From Borrelia turcica IST7 (lineage in GTDB: Bacteria; Spirochaetota; Spirochaetia; Borreliales; Borreliaceae), in assembly GCF_003606285.1 (NCBI RefSeq), contig NZ_CP028884.1, forward strand, positions 806,001 through 870,000: 64,000 nt of DNA, in the 5' to 3' direction. The notes below the pieces were generated by a model. That model was given only the letters and a program-made list of their open reading frames with translations, searched no databases and had not been told where the DNA came from. A program made the position numbers and the translations under genes. Shown here in pieces: positions 63,003 through 64,000 of this stretch. Position 1 is the stretch's first letter, and the number at the start of each line of letters is the position of its first letter.

Positions 63003-63509
63003 TTAGTTATGGTTTTCTTGTTTTAATCTTTTAATCAAACTACAAAATTCTTTTTTATTATCTTTATTAATATTTGAGAGTAAAATGTGTGATTTTAATA
63101 TTGATTTAAATATTTTATTTTTTTGTTCACTGTAACAAAAAAATTCTTTCATCTCGCTTTTTTTAAAGATCTCTTCTCTCTTCTCTATTTTTAATATCTT
63201 TTCAAGACCAAGAGATTTTAAATTTTCTAAAGCTTCTTTACTAGGATTTATGACTTTAAAGGGTTTTTTGTATTCATTGCTCTTGTTATTAATGTATACT
63301 AGTGTCCCCATAAACGTTGAATCTAAATATTGTGTTTCCGATAAATCAAGGTAGAGAGCGTGGATGTTGTCATTATTTATTAAGATATCTTTAATGAATG
63401 CCTTAAAACTAACAGCCTGTAATGCAGTAAATCTATTAATTAATTTTATAAAAATATAAACATCTCTGAATAAATAAAAAACATTACTTTTAGGAATACT
63501 TTCTTTCAT
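63003..63509 (-). CDS. STAS-domain protein (anti-sigma-factor-antagonist-like)
   Basis: About 168 residues from ATG 63509; an in-frame TTG at 63560 is the alternative. Residues ~15-110 form a STAS domain: VYIFIKLINRFTALQAVSFKAFI, then LYLDLSETQYLDSTFMGTLVYI, with the conserved D-S-T in which the serine is phosphorylated in SpoIIAA, then ALENLKSLGLEKIL. The last ~55 residues are an unrelated helical tail. No partner kinase or phosphatase gene is visible here, so its switch partner is unknown. The stop lies 28 bases from the convergent skp gene; it diverges from mutS. Confidence 0.8.
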   Translation of the reverse strand: MKESIPKSNVFYLFRDVYIFIKLINRFTALQAVSFKAFIKDILINNDNIHALYLDLSETQYLDSTFMGTLVYINNKSNEYKKPFKVINPSKEALENLKSLGLEKILKIEKREEIFKKSEMKEFFCYSEQKNKIFKSILKSHILLSNINKDNKKEFCSLIKRLKQENHN

Positions 63510-63580
63510 ATTGTATTCTTTTTTACCAATAAGTATATTGTAAAGTTTTAATAATATCAATTATAATTCAATATCGTTTT

Positions 63581-64000
63581 ATGGAAAAAAATGTTACACC
63601 AATGATGAAGCAATATTTAAAAATTAAGAATAACTATAAAGATGCTATTGTATTCTTTAGGGTAGGAAGTTTTTATGAGATGTTCTTCAATGATGCGCTT
63701 GAGGGAAGTAAACTTTTAGGGTTAACTTTAACTAAACGAGAAGGTATTCCCATGTGTGGAGTGCCTTGTCATGCAAGTAAGGAGTATGTAAAAAAATTAA
63801 TTTTATTAGATAAAAAAGTTGCAATCTGTGAGCAAGGATTACAAGCGGATGCTAAAGGGCCTTTAGAGAGAGAAGTTGTTGAGGTTATAAGCCCTGGAGT
63901 TGTTATTGATGAAGATTTTTTAGAAGATGATGCTAATAATTACTTAGTTGCTATTAGTGATTATAAAGGACATTATTCATTTTCATATATAGACTTATCA
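63581..64000 (+). CDS. mutS: DNA mismatch repair protein MutS, N-terminal part
   Basis: The ATG is at 63581 and the frame runs off the window end, giving 140 residues. TPMMKQYLKIKNNYKDAIVFFRVGSFYEMF contains the Phe-x-Glu mismatch-reading motif (FYE). LTLTKREGIPMCGVPCHA and VAICEQGLQADAKGPLEREVVEVISPGVVID are classic MutS domain I. It recognises mismatches with MutL. The rest of the gene lies outside. Confidence 0.97.
   Translation, partial: MEKNVTPMMKQYLKIKNNYKDAIVFFRVGSFYEMFFNDALEGSKLLGLTLTKREGIPMCGVPCHASKEYVKKLILLDKKVAICEQGLQADAKGPLEREVVEVISPGVVIDEDFLEDDANNYLVAISDYKGHYSFSYIDLS

Noticed and set aside
1-64000. Mobile elements, CRISPR arrays, prophage or plasmid-type genes
   Set aside because: None seen: no transposase or integrase frames, no regularly spaced repeats, and gene order agrees with the conserved Borrelia chromosome throughout.

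Overview
The window is a chromosomal segment of a Borrelia-type spirochaete (Borrelia or Borreliella). The composition is very AT-rich and genes are tightly packed on both strands. The gene set and order are those of the known right-hand part of the B. burgdorferi chromosome, recalled as roughly BB0737 to BB0797: valS, groES, the p83/100 antigen, nth, ClpP, Rrp2/HK2, rpoS, rod genes flgF-flgG-flgA-flgI, rplU/rpmA/obg, spoVG, CTC-type rplY, ftsH, TamB/BamA/Skp and mutS. I cannot name the species from sequence alone. I see no transposon, prophage, CRISPR array, plasmid gene or rRNA. No gene-free stretch exceeds 300 bases.

Layout. 1-5.3 kb: partial tRNA-dihydrouridine synthase, valS, a DUF4145/HEPN-like orphan with a duplicated N-terminus, an MnmC1-type methyltransferase and groES. 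5.4-11.2 kb: a YbiT-type ABC-F protein with one degenerate ATP site, a beta-propeller protein, the p83/100 antigen with a long tandem duplication, and two tRNA genes. 11.2-16.3 kb: endonuclease III without its fourth cluster cysteine, two orphan Opp-like permeases, an FtsB/DivIC-like protein and two unrecognised genes. 16.3-24.4 kb: a gliding-type ABC operon (ATPase, permease, GldG-like, DUF4340-like with a His-rich tail), RNase Z, an MnmC2-like oxidoreductase, a 50-codon remnant of a short-chain dehydrogenase, ClpP, a lipoprotein and tRNA-Leu. 24.4-26.7 kb: PopT-like lipid-carrier transporter, MazG-like hydrolase and LysM-M23 endopeptidase.

26.9-39.6 kb is one long minus-strand block. It runs from flagellar rod genes through rpoS, which has a clear sigma-54 promoter, to a YibQ-like deacetylase, tsaD, pdxK, murG, cvpA, a DNA polymerase III delta-prime-like gene, and the kinase HK2 with its enhancer-binding regulator Rrp2. 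Rrp2 activates rpoS through sigma-54, so regulator and target lie in one block. 39.8-49.9 kb is a plus-strand housekeeping run: apt, rplU-prp-rpmA-obg-nadD-lytR-rsfS, spoVG, tRNA-Gln, rplY-pth-tilS-ftsH. 50-64 kb carries two envelope proteins (one an HtrA-like lipoprotein), an enlarged thymidine kinase, thymidylate kinase, the outer-membrane biogenesis trio TamB-BamA-Skp, a STAS protein and the start of mutS.

No wholly new multi-gene system is evident. The best leads are local oddities in known families: Prp protease beside an L27 with no leader to cleave; an ABC-F with one complete and one dismantled ATP site; endonuclease III missing a cluster cysteine; histidine-rich tails encoded on both strands of one overlap; a split MnmC; the dehydrogenase remnant; a permease that seems to start at AUA; and perfect long hairpins inside coding sequence.
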